DNA from: Ornithodoros turicata
Lineage: Eukaryota; Arthropoda; Arachnida; Ixodida; Argasidae
NCBI RefSeq assembly: GCF_037126465.1
Contig: NC_088210.1
Location: forward strand, 28,173,511 to 28,237,510
Direction: 5' to 3'
Length of the DNA: 64,000 bases
The notes under the pieces are model-generated. The model was not told the origin of the DNA. It worked only from the letters and a program-made list of their open reading frames with translations, and made no database searches. This document shows, piece by piece, positions 19,022 through 29,204 of the stretch. Every line of letters begins with the position of its first letter. Position 1 is the stretch's first letter. The position numbers and the translations under genes are program-made.

Positions 19022-19240
19022 TAAATTCCGTGTTAGGTGCTGCGAAGCAACTCTGGTTATATGAGCGGTATACAGACGTTGACAGATGGAGAGAGGACAG
19101 CAGGAAGGAGTGGGGGACAGAGGTGTTAGCAAGCGTCCTGGGCCGACTTCAGGGGGAACTGTGCCGACATTCGTTTCGAAAGGCTGCCGGAAAACCCAGG
19201 GAAAACCTCAGATAGCGCAGTCGGTGCCATCGGAGCAGCA
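19022..19240 (-). mobile_element. SINE copy lacking the tRNA-like head
   Basis: On the minus strand: GACTGCGCTATCTGAGGTTTTCCC, GGAACTGTG..CGG block, TCGGCCCAGGACGC, then CACCTAACACGGAATTT and an A/T tail at 19012-19027. Confidence 0.82.
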
Positions 19241-20840
19241 AAAGCATAGCGCCTAATTAAAAATGTGACGCCAAATATTCATTTTGACATTCAAATGACA
19301 TTTTTGTGAGCAATCTGCGTCGCATGTATGTCTTGAGGCCGCATACACAACATGGAATGTATTTGTGCACTACGGCGATAGTTCATTTGAAGCGAGAGCT
19401 GATGTTTGGGGAAATGGCGGTCAGCCTCCTCAGTGGTGGCGGCTCGGTGTGTTAATGGGAGAGGGAAATGGGAAAGGGGAAACAGGGGAGGTGAAGATGA
19501 TAGTGGTACAGGAGAAGGAGGGGTGCGGATCCCCTCTTGATCTGGGTCGGATTCGGATGGTCTTGCAGAACTATCTTCCACAAGCACTCCTCAGTAGGCT
19601 TCATTGGGATGTTCCCCATCCACGGTGCGTGTAGGTTCAGGTTTGGCTTCGCCTAGTCCCTTTCGAGAGAGGGTAGGTATCTTGGGGACACCACAGGCGA
19701 GAAAAGTCTAGACATTGTCTAGACCAAAGGAAAAACAGGGAGAACAGATCCCTAGTTCGGCGCTAGGGTCGGTGCTTCTTGGGCTTCCGGTGCCACCGGC
19801 GGTGTCTCCTGCCGAGGTGCGGTTGGCTTGGATTGGCGGCTGACTCTGCTCTCCGTTGGAACTCTTGACTGATGTTCCGGTTTCGGTCTTAGAGAGTGCT
19901 TCTCACCCGTCTCTCCCAGTTCGCTAGGTGTCTTTTGCACTTTTCGATTATTTCCCTGGTGTCTTCTGCATTTTGTGGATTTTCTAGTCCGAGCGCTATT
20001 GTGATGTTAGAAACTTTAGACCAGGAGCCGCCAGGATGATAAGCGAAGATACCCCATTGAAGCACAGGTAGTTCGCCTTGAACGTAGATGACCAGCCGAG
20101 GGTTGAATTTTTCGGCATCAAGACGTGAAAAGTATATGATTTAAGGAAAAAAAAAGAGCGCGCGAGAGAGAAACAGATAAAGTTCTGCAACAAAGAGAAA
20201 ACACCACGTGCCTTCCACTGTACTTCTCTTTGTGTCATAAAATCTACACACAGATAGCCTTACTTTGTCACCATGTTCACCCCGCTTGGAACAGAGCTCT
20301 TACTTGTGGTGCTCCAACGGAGCCGCGGCTGATGCGTCTTTCTTTCATTGAGTGTGAACTGACTTCGATAAGTACTGCGTGAGAACAAGGGCGCTTTGAC
20401 GGCGGTGCAACAACCATTGTCTTTGCCAACGGACGAAGCGTCTAAGAACTGGGGACGAGAGGCCACAAAGGGCTCTTTTCCAACTGAGCGCACACAGAGA
20501 AGCGGGAGAGCAGCGAACCACAAAAGACGCTGCGTCCACTGAAGCTCATCACTTCCTTTCAGAGTTACACTGAACGTGACACACCTGGGAAGACCACGTC
20601 GCGCTCGTTCAACGGTTCCCAGTGCGTTAAGGAGATAATTGAAGCTGAGTTGAGTTGGGATATGAAAAGAAATATATGGAGATTGTGGTTGCATGAGCGC
20701 TTTACGCGCTTACACACTCTACATGGAAATGCCTGCTTACATTCACATGTGAGGGTGCTGGTGGTCGCGGTGAAAGGGTTCGCCGTTGTCGGCCTCACAG
20801 AGGTATAGGCAACGTGGCGATTGATGCCCTATGGGGAATG
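19241..20840. other. no gene seen
   Basis: Frames on both strands have no splice support or recognisable domain. G-rich run GGGAGAGGGAAATGGGAAAGG near 19457-19480. Confidence 0.45.
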
Positions 20841-20844
20841 TGTG

Positions 20845-20990
20845 TCCTCGACTCCTGGGCCGACTTCTAAGGGAACTGTGCCGACATATGTCGGAAAGAA
20901 TCTGAGGAAAACCCAGGAAAAACCCCAGGCAGCACAGCCGGCACCGCGGGATCAGTCTCGACGTGACACGGCCAGCACCACATGTGAAGG
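20845..20990 (-). mobile_element. SINE fragment
   Basis: CCTGGGCCGACTTC, GGGAACTGTGCCGACAT, GGAAAACCCAGGAAAAACC and GCAGCACAGCCGG are the minus-strand family blocks; the 3' part is missing. Confidence 0.75.
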
Positions 20991-22072
20991 ATTTGATTTG
21001 GAGGGTTATAAGTGAAGTTAGCCTAGAGCCCACGTCGCCACATTTGTGTGACCTTGGTTTCTTGCAGAAACTGTAAAGACAACACTTACAGCCTAAGGTG
21101 CACGATATTAGACTATATTAGATGGCAAAGAGAACTTAGAGCTGTTAGTCCCAATGGGTCTGGACTGGATCTTCCAAGTCTGCGAAGATATACATAAACA
21201 AACAAGCAAAAAAAAAATATTGTACAAGACTACAGTCAGGGGCGGCTCCAGGACTTTTCGGAGTGGGGAGAGGGAGGTTCAGCTTGGACATACATGCACT
21301 ACTCAGGGTCCTTGAAGCAGTACGTGAAGACAGAAATTGAGAAGGGGGTCGGGTCAGGACATCCGGACTCCTGGATACGCGCCTGCGTACGGTACGGCAA
21401 CATTGTGTGTTCTTTTTTTTTTTTTTTTGGTGGAAAGCACGCTGCCAGAACAAAAACAGATTATGGAAATAGGGTTTCTTCTTTTTTCCCCCAATACGAT
21501 ACAATAGTAAATGCAGTATCTAGTCCGGTCGAGCCACACTCGGGGGAACGTATCTGTTCATAATGTTCCTCACATTGTGCAGGTAGGCCGGCATCCTGTC
21601 ATGTATATGAATATGGCGTACACTTCACCGCACTGATGGATATGCTCGGCGCGGTATTATCGTCGATATTAATATTGTTTCTTTTTCTTTCTTTTCAACG
21701 ACTCACTCATCTTGACCACGAACTGGAAAGTTCTTGTCCGTACGCGACACGCCCATTTGCTGTACGGGCGTCACCAATAGGTGCGTAAACAATAGGCAAA
21801 GAACAATGGGCGCGTAAGAAATCGCGAAAAATACGTAACGGTCTCTCTCCAAGGACGAATCGAAGATGCGCGTAAAATGTGTCTCACAGAAAAGAAGAAG
21901 AGGAAGAAAAAACAAGAGCGCCATTGTAACTTTAATCTTTCCTCTCTCCGCAACTGTTACGGACCGACCTACACACGACGTCGGTTTGCCCTATAACAAG
22001 GACAAAGCGAAAACCTTTCGTTCCAGAACGGCGTCCTGTCGGCGGCTCAAGGACATCTCGTCTATCTTTCAG
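20991..22072. other. no gene seen
   Basis: CAGGGGCGGCTCCAGGACTTT at about 21238-21258 looks like a hAT-type terminal sequence without a visible partner. T tract at about 21412-21429. Confidence 0.4.
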
Positions 22073-22156
22073 CGTTTACGCGAGACGATACGGTACTTCA
22101 TTCTCAAGCACCGGAACACCGTGCCCTATCGTGTTGGAGTGCGTCCGATAAGGGGA
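22073..22156 (+). CDS. candidate internal exon, unidentified gene
   Basis: Acceptor TCGTCTATCTTTCAG at 22072, 28 open codons (RLRETIRYFILKHRN ... GVRPIRG), and donor GGA|GTAAGC at 22157. Phase 0 to 0. Both splice signals are good and the peptide looks like ordinary protein. It could be an upstream exon of the gene at 29-39.6 kb, but no link to those exons can be shown. No family recognised. Confidence 0.35.
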
Positions 22157-22715
22157 GTAAGCGCAGCAGACACACGCACGATGGTAACATCGGAGGAAGC
22201 GTCTCAAGAGCCTCCCCTATACCCGTCATCCTGCCTGGAAACAATGAGAGCTTTGAGGACAGCGTGACCCAACGGCACCAAAGCGCGCCTTCAGCTGTGG
22301 CTACACGCAGACAATGACACAAAGGCCCCATTGCACACTGTCGTGCGTGCATGGCAGACCGCAATTATAGCCAGTGCAGATGAAACAACAAAGATTTCAT
22401 GCGCTTCACGCGTTCTTGCTTATGAATAAGGATTTCCGTTTTGACGTTTTGTGCTTGAACGGCAGGTGCACCTTCTCTGTGATTACTGACCTTTCTTTCG
22501 TCTGAGACTGGAGCGTGTCACGTGGTCTTTCTGCTCTCACGATTTGGAATCTTGCGTGTGTGCTGAGGGAGAGGGAGGTACGGATTGAAGTGGATGGCAT
22601 TTTTCGATCCGCCTTCATCAAGTCGAGTTTGTTTTAAGTATTTGACGAGTTGAGGCCGTTTTGGTACCTTGAACGCTTTAACATTGGATTCTCGCGTTTG
22701 ACGCTTCTGTAGCTC

Positions 22716-22740
22716 TTGAGTTGAGTTGAGTTGAGTTGAG
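22716..22740. repeat. (TTGAG)5 tandem repeat
   Basis: Five perfect pentamer copies. Confidence 0.95.
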
Positions 22741-23733
22741 TCGAAAGAGAGAAGAACATAGCTCTCACTCGCGTATAGACAGTATATTTCTGTTGCAATC
22801 GGTCCTTTGATTATTTGTTACCCGATCTGTCGGATAAACTGAGCTCCAAAGGGATTTCATTGTCAAGCACTTCATTTTGAGAATTACGTGAAATTATATC
22901 TCCCTCCGGTAACAACTATATAGATAACGACATAGAGCGAGTGTGGCCTTTATTTCATGTTTGTTTCATTGTATGCTGTGTCTGTGTTGCTTGCTGGTTG
23001 AAGTAAGTTTTCCATTTTGAACGCAATTGATATGAGTGTCTTGCAAACTTTTTTCTGCAATGTTGCCAATGTCTGAGTGCATCGCGCGGGCCCAGACACG
23101 TTAAGTTGTTAAAAACAACTGTTTTTTTTTTTCGGTGTCCTCCCTTCATCAAAGGAGATAAAAACTAAGCACGATCTTATCTTATCTTATCAATTCTCAC
23201 GTCAAATAATTTTTTCTGTTGCCATTGCATCTTGGACCTCTTTGGCTTCGCTCAAAAGTAAGTGAAAATGATATGGATGATGAAACAGTGAATGTAAAGC
23301 AGGTGTAACACCACGCTGGTAGTATTTACATTTTCATGTTTTTCTTTTTCCAGTTCAACACAGTTCAGCATGTGACATCACTGTGACGACTGCATAGGGC
23401 AGACATCAGGGTTTTGCCAAAGATATTTATTTAATTGTGGGATGCGGGAAAGCGTATTCCACAAGGGGAATGTACCGCTGGTATATTACCATTGCTGCTA
23501 CTGTTTTATCTCCCTTATATGATTTTGCATAGTTTGTGACATTTCATTCCATTCGTCCGGTAGGATATCTTACGTCTTAGTATGACTGATACTTGAAGAG
23601 TGCTCAACGCAATAACAGTAAATTCTGCATTGCACCTTTGCCAACGTTTGCCAACGTTGCGCAAAAAAAAAGAAGAAAATAAAGTGGAAAGAAAACGTGT
23701 TTCTTCAAGCGTTTCTTCAGTACATCATTGATT
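22741..23733. other. no gene seen
   Basis: (CTTAT)n short run at about 23174-23191; otherwise no supportable feature. Confidence 0.5.
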
Positions 23734-23820
23734 GAAGCAGCACAACATCTTGGCCCAATATTGCACCAATTTGTATTGGCAATGTCGGCCCAATATTGGC
23801 TCAAGATGTTGTGTTGCTTG
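23734..23820. mobile_element. foldback element (first of two adjacent)
   Basis: GAAGCAGCACAACATCTTGG at the left and AAGATGTTGTGTTGCTTG at the right are inverse. The interior has CCAATATTGC, TTGTATTGGCAATG and CCCAATATTGG. Confidence 0.85.
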
Positions 23821-23880
23821 TGCGGGAGTCCGGTTATGGAACTACCTGGTGCAGAGGGTGTCGAGACACAAGTACATGGG

Positions 23881-23949
23881 CCCAAGCAGCACAATATGTT
23901 GGCCCAATATTGGAGCAATATTGGGCCAATATGTTGTGCTGCCTGGCTG
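23881..23949. mobile_element. minimal 69-bp foldback element
   Basis: CCCAAGCAGCACAATATG, TTGGCCCAATATTGG, a short centre, then the inverse back to CATATTGTGCTGC on the opposite strand. It is almost a perfect palindrome from end to end and is the smallest family member in the window, 60 bp from the previous one. Confidence 0.88.
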
Positions 23950-25689
23950 CCCACGGCACACACTCCATCCCACAGCGTCACATTTCCGGTTCCCATCTGA
24001 GCTTCAACTTCGGTCTCCATCTCAATCATCCAGAAAGAACCGTACAATGCACGGGTCTCCTCAGCAGAGATATGAACAAAATACCTTGCCCTCTTTCTAG
24101 CAATAAATTTGCCAACAAATTTCATTTCCGTTTCATGCATAAACAGTGGAGCATCACAGCAGCCTTTGGCACGAGAAAAAAAAAAAAAAAACCGGGCACT
24201 CCCACCGTGATGCATGCCAATAACAATGGGTGAAAGTCGGCACGCGACCGCGAAGCCTTCGTGTATCCGGTTCCGGCAAGAAGTACGCGTGTGGCATCAC
24301 ACAGCCTCTACGCTGGCTGCCTTGGACTGGTGATGAAAAGCGGAAGCGGATGCGACCTTCCGGTGAGTGGAGAGGCACGCGTCAACGCAATCCCCTGCTC
24401 TTTTGTAACACGATGGGATGCACACATTTTTCTATTATTGGCCATTGTGCTGCCATAGAGCTAATCGTCAATTGACGCATGCATGCTGAACTCCCGGACC
24501 TGTGTTCAGCGCACGGGCGCCAGGTCAGGCGGGCCGTAGTGCCTCTACGCGCAGTGTCGTTGCATATATGTACGCAAACGCTGAGAAAGAGTTTGTCTAA
24601 TTAATTAACGATAAAGGAGAGAAGAAAGTTTCAGCTCATTGCTTCAGTAAAGATGGAAGTGAACCGTGAAGCGAACGAGTTTGTCTTTTCTTTTTGGTCA
24701 AGTAGTCATCTCGCTTTCGTTGCACGAATGCCTCGCCAAGATTCAGTTGACAATATATTTGTTTTAATAATATAAAAAATAAAGTTTCTCCTTCTCAGCA
24801 GATCCGGAAGGTGTTGAAAAGAGCAAGAAATGGCGCTCACAACGGTCGCTCCGAGATCGAACGGTGTTGGCGCGCTGCGGAGAAACGATGAACTACCATA
24901 GTGTGGGTAGCTTCCTGGCGTCGTCTTCTTTTACACGTTTATTTCCCGCGTTCAGTGCAGTAGGTGGAGCATTGGGGAACCGAACAGTAGGGTACCATCG
25001 CGACACAAGTGATCTTTCGATGAATATACACAATAATTACGGAAAGGAACCATCAACTCCGAACATCGGTCGGCGTATTATCCACACCAGCAAGGTGATG
25101 GTGTTGCCCACTACAGGTCTATCTCGCAGCGACAACAACAACAACCAGACTTGACAAGGCAGTGTCTCACAGCGGGGTGGACCTTTCCGGAAGTAGATCA
25201 GATCAGATACCGGGTGTCTGGTTACCATCCTTTTAACGAAGCATCGACTATCTTGCCCATCGTGCAATTACCTGATGCCAAAGTTCGGGTTATATTGTTT
25301 GTCGCTTCACTTACAGTTTGTGACTTCAGCTATAGTCCATAATACTTCAACGCTAAACTGTCGTCTTCATTCGTATTCCCAACAGCTTCATTCCGCCCGT
25401 GGCACAGCTCAAGGTTGGCACAGTCATACAGTGCAATCTTCCATTGGTAGAGTGTCTTGGCATGTCTTGGCTTAGAGTGTCTTCCAATGGATGTGCCTGC
25501 CAACAACTTTGGGTTTCGCAACCTATGACCCGTATAGTAGTAGATGAGATGCCGCCCGCCCCGAGTGTGTTCGTCTGTGTGAATATGGGAGCGACTGGCA
25601 ACAGTGAAAGAGAGAATATGTTGAGGATGAGTGCGTGTTTCCGTGTTTCCCAGCGTACGTGGGTTGGTATGTTGAATAGAAGGTATAGT
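23950..25689. other. no confident gene; one open stretch behind a good acceptor
   Basis: The acceptor GTTTCTCCTTCTCAG at about 24799 is followed by a frame open to 25154 (from DPEGVEKSKK through NYHSVGSFL to DNNNNQT). It has a plausible acceptor but no family similarity, and an AATAAA lies just before it, so it remains only a note. A tract at about 24177-24191. Confidence 0.35.
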
Positions 25690-25815
25690 TAGCATAACAT
25701 AATTGGTAGCACCTCTGATCGTAAATCCGTGGGCAATTAACTAATTGGGAGTAGATTTACCGAAACCCCCCGAGGCTGTTGGTTCGAATCCCTCTGCCGG
25801 TGCATTTTCTTCAAC
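25690..25815 (+). mobile_element. tRNA-like SINE of a second type
   Basis: ATAATTGGTAGCACCTCTGATCG resembles an A-box region and TTGGTTCGAATCCCTCTGCCGG at about 25780-25801 is a strong B box. The DNA that follows lacks the body blocks of the main SINE family, so this is a different tRNA-derived repeat or a decayed tRNA pseudogene. Confidence 0.5.
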
Positions 25816-26013
25816 TGCCATACCCTCGCAAAAGAGCATTATTCTAACAGTATTGCGAGGTAGAATCATCTTCCTTCTCATTGTCATCGTCACCTTACCC
25901 CTCTTGACGACAGGCCCTGATCTCTATATCAATCGAGATCAGCGATGACAGCCGCTGGTACCATAACCGCTGGGTAGGATGAGTTATAGTCTAGCTTTCC
26001 TCCTCTTTTTATT

Positions 26014-26032
26014 TCTCTCTCTCTCTCTCTCT
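26014..26032. repeat. (TC)n microsatellite
   Basis: Uninterrupted CT dinucleotides. Confidence 0.9.
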
Positions 26033-26228
26033 TTGTTCTAATAAATATGTCCCACTCCCTAGCTTCTGCTTCCCTTATTTTTACATATAATTCCCATATA
26101 TTAAAATGGAGTTCTCACGCATATTCGCCGCGCATTACAGCAAGGAAGGAACACACATGCTTTATGTCAAAAGAACGAGCATGAAAAGGAATCCGCGCAA
26201 ACAAAGGCTGGCTGAGGGACCATACTGA

Positions 26229-26310
26229 CCCAAGCAGCACAACATGTCGGCCCAATATTGGACCAATAATAGCAATGTTGGCCCAATATTGGGCCGGTAT
26301 TGCCGATGCC
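26229..26310. mobile_element. foldback element, right end lost
   Basis: CCCAAGCAGCACAACATG, then CGGCCCAATATTGG, AATAGCAATG, TTGGCCCAATATTGGG and CCGGTATTGCC; the right terminal GCTGCTTGGG is missing. Confidence 0.8.
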
Positions 26311-27154
26311 AATACGGGTATACGGTATACTCAGGGTACTCAAGGAGTCCACTCTTGTGGTCCCGTGCCGCCGCTGTAATCTCTGCTCTTCCATCCGGGG
26401 CGTGGATGACGTGTGGCATGGAGTGCTCCCTCAAGTGGACACTCTATCAGTGTCGGCCTCTAAGAGAGAGGCTTATCATAAATGTCGGAGGCCACGTTGT
26501 CTCTCTTGTTCTGCCTGTTGTTTCCTGCCCATTGTAGCGACGATCCACGGATAATTCGGCAATGTAGACATTGCGAAAAAGGCTGAGCTACGCGACTAAC
26601 GGAGGCAGAAATGGAAAGTGAACAGTCATCGGTGCTGATGAGTACTCGACCTTTCCAGTGATCCGTGAAACAAGAAATTAATTCGGATCGTGCCCTAGTA
26701 TTTTTAATGCCACGAAGAGCACCCGGACAATAATTCTGCATTCCATACTTCATTATCATCATCATAGAACGAGCACAGCGAGTAACGCAACAGTTGCTTC
26801 ATTTGAACTTTGGTTCTTACGAGTGCCGTTCGAAGTTCTTTTGGAGCAATTGCAATCGCAAGATGGTAACAGCTTTGTTAGGCACCGCTAAATGTGTGCT
26901 TGCGTGGTGCTCTTCGCTGTGCTGCTGAATCGAATCGAAACACTGAAAAGAAAAAAGAATGTACTTTTTGACATTTTCTTCGTTAGCCGAAAGCTAGTCT
27001 GTGACGCGCCACCGTCATCGTTGAAAACTTCTGATCGTCAAGCAAAGGCTCAACAATTCGTGCTACGCGAACATTTAGGCATGATAGGTATGACACAGAC
27101 GCTGCATAAATGAAACAAGCGGTGCAAGTATAGACTGCTTTCTTTTTTTAAAAC
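26311..27154. other. no gene seen
   Basis: No reading frame with splice or domain support; no repeat recognised. Confidence 0.5.
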
Positions 27155-27385
27155 ATTTTTTGTTCCTTGTTAGCGCCGGGAAGCAACTGTGGCTATATCA
27201 TCGGCGTAGAGATGTGGACAGATGCAGAGAGGACAGCAGGAAGGAGTGGGGGGTTATTGTGCGTCCTGGGCCGACTTCACGAGAAACTGTGCCAACATTC
27301 GTCTGGAAAGTCTTCTGAAAAACCGGTGCACTGGCACAGCCGGTGCTATAGGATTCGAACGCACCAGCTCCGAGTCTTCAGCGCG
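27155..27385 (-). mobile_element. SINE copy
   Basis: On the minus strand it has the B-box region GCGTTCGAATCCTATAGC, the body blocks AGACTTTCCAGACGAATG and TCGGCCCAGGACGC, the CTCTCTGCATCTGTCCACATC block, and the end GGCGCTAACAAGG plus an A-rich tail. Confidence 0.85.
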
Positions 27386-28388
27386 ACCAACGAGCGAGAA
27401 TGAGACTTCCAAGCCAAGCCAAGCCGCTTCTTCATGAGGTGCATGTCAAGGTGTGTCATATGCAAGAAAGGTGTGGGAAAACACACAAGAGCCAGTGTTA
27501 CCCGTGGACAAGGCAGAGCGTGTAACTCTACGTCATCTCTGCTGAGCCAGATGCCTGACGAGCACGTGTCCCGAGCTCTTCTCGCAGCTGGTAGAGTGGC
27601 TTCGTGCCGGGCGTGTGCTTGCTTGGCCGCGGGGCGGCGCCCATCAGGCGACGTAGCCTGGGCGGACGTCCTCCCGTTCCCACGACCCCGGGGGTCACCG
27701 AAGGACTTCTTACCACGAGACGCCCGTTCCAAACCGGCCTGTCGGTTGTTGCACAGGTCGATGTTGCAGCTTTACTATAACCCTGTTGGTTGAATGCTAA
27801 AAGAAGAGGAAAAAAGAAGGGGCGGCCAAGCGGTGTTCCGTGAAAGTTGAGTTGCGGCTGTGAGGCTGAGGCGACGGCTGTGGGGATCTGCGAGGGCTTT
27901 CGGATTTGTCTCTTCTTGTGAGAGCGAAGGACAGAGAAAGCCTTATAATAGGGTGGCTTAGTACATCGTAAGATGTTCACGATAACGACTCCCGAGACAC
28001 GATAAGCCAACCCCGTTCTTTGTTCCAAATGGCTGTCAACACCTTGCCGAGCTTGAATTCGACGGATTCCTTTCTCGTAGGCGTCTCCGTAAGAGTGTTT
28101 TCCTATGTACTGAAATCCCTTTTCATCCCTCACTACGAGCACCACAAAAAAAAAAAAAAAAAAAAAAAGGGAGACAGGGACACAGACAGGGTGTATCATT
28201 TATAGCGGAAAGAGAAATGGAAAGAAATGTGGGACATGTCATTCATCCACTTCTTAATTATGCTCTGCAATCCCTTTTTTCTTATGTCTGTGAAGCAATG
28301 TTAAGCATAAATATCAGACGGTGCCCCACTGAAAACCCGATGTGCTATTGCTGGGATGAGGACGGCTCCAAGTGAATAAATCCAGCGT
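27386..28388. other. G+C-rich stretch ending in a long poly-A, no gene recognised
   Basis: Overlapping long frames on the + strand (27434-27793) and minus strand (27528-28199) are probably a consequence of high G+C. A 24-nt A run at about 28145-28168 on the + strand could be the tail of a decayed retroposed copy, but no parent gene is recognised and no target duplication was found. Confidence 0.35.
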
Positions 28389-28823
28389 TTGTTGTGGACA
28401 CAAGATACCAGAAAGAGGATAAATAGAACGCATTGTTCCAGGGTCATCAGCAGAACTGGCTTTCGACGCACTGGTATCGGTAAAAACCCATTTGAAAATA
28501 CGCAACCAATATTTATTCGACGGGGAATAACCTCAGGGGGAAAATTATTAAAAAGACTAAGTACCAAGAAAATTACTAATACATTTTGCGCAGATGTTAT
28601 CGATAGACTGCGTCAGCGCAATTGCAAGGCAACAATAATAGCGGGCAGCTTTAATAGGAACATGCTTATTGGATTTAGAGATACGAGTGAAGCAAAGCGT
28701 GCAAACATGTCTTGTGGTTCTTCCGACGGCAGGGTACCACGCTTCGTGGTCGTGAAACATCGCCATACGTACATATATGAAACAAAACCAAACGCGACAA
28801 GTGAACAATTGTTTTTAGCTTGA
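28389..28823 (+). other. open stretch, unrecognised
   Basis: A 144-codon open frame (contains KKITNTFCADVIDRLRQRN) with no recognised domain and no clear splice sites. It lies just upstream of the unidentified spliced gene and could belong to it or be chance. Confidence 0.25.
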
Positions 28824-28904
28824 ATTGGTGAAACAAAGGTTTTCCCTTTCTTCATCATCACTATTCACGGGTCGACGTAAGAGATTATAGCACTGCCCTT
28901 GATT

Positions 28905-29000
28905 ATAGTTTCGGTTTCGTGCAGCCTCGACGCCGGTATCCGTGTCGAACTCTCTCATTTTACACAACACTACTTTTACAAGCAGAACACAAGCAGATGT
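28905..29000 (+). repeat. first copy of a ~95-bp local duplication
   Basis: AGTTTCGGTTT, a CGA/CCGGTATCC-like middle, CTCTCATTTTA and CTTTTACAAGCAG occur in the same order at 29807-29890 with many changes. The first copy overlaps the start of the putative exon ending at 29204. Confidence 0.6.
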
Positions 29001-29204
29001 AACAGATGTATTCTTGTGTATAAATATAAATGAAGTCATGATGTTCACCTACAAGTCATTTCTGACGTTACCGGACTCAAATATAGCAGATATCATTGCA
29101 GACGACAGGCTATGCAAAGCGCGCTTCAACGCAGACGACACCGTCACTTGGTCGCGGTTTGCATTGACAGGTTTTGCTCTTCGTGTGCCCACAGTCCGTG
29201 ACAG
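28981..29204 (+). CDS. unidentified gene, exon a
   Basis: Open through SFLTLPDSNIADIIADDRL, NADDTVTWSRFAL and LRVPTVRD to donor ACAG|GTGAGT at 29205, leaving AG for the next exon. The left edge is uncertain: an AG after CTACTTTTACAAG near 28980, or initiation at ATG 29037, are both possible. Confidence 0.5.

Noticed and set aside
23604..24233. Minus frame of 203 codons and + frames up to 145 codons
   Set aside because: They run through two foldback elements; recurring peptides such as GPILAQYW come from the CCAATATTGG repeat and appear on both strands and at other loci.
25690..25815. A functional tRNA gene at the strong B box
   Set aside because: No convincing cloverleaf or anticodon arm could be drawn and the A-box region is poor; better explained as a tRNA-derived SINE.
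27528..28199. 223-codon minus-strand frame, the longest continuous one apart from the HES exon
   Set aside because: Its N-terminus is a poly-Phe stretch encoded by the poly-A run at 28145-28168, the rest lies in G+C-rich DNA where long frames occur by chance, and no family is recognisable.
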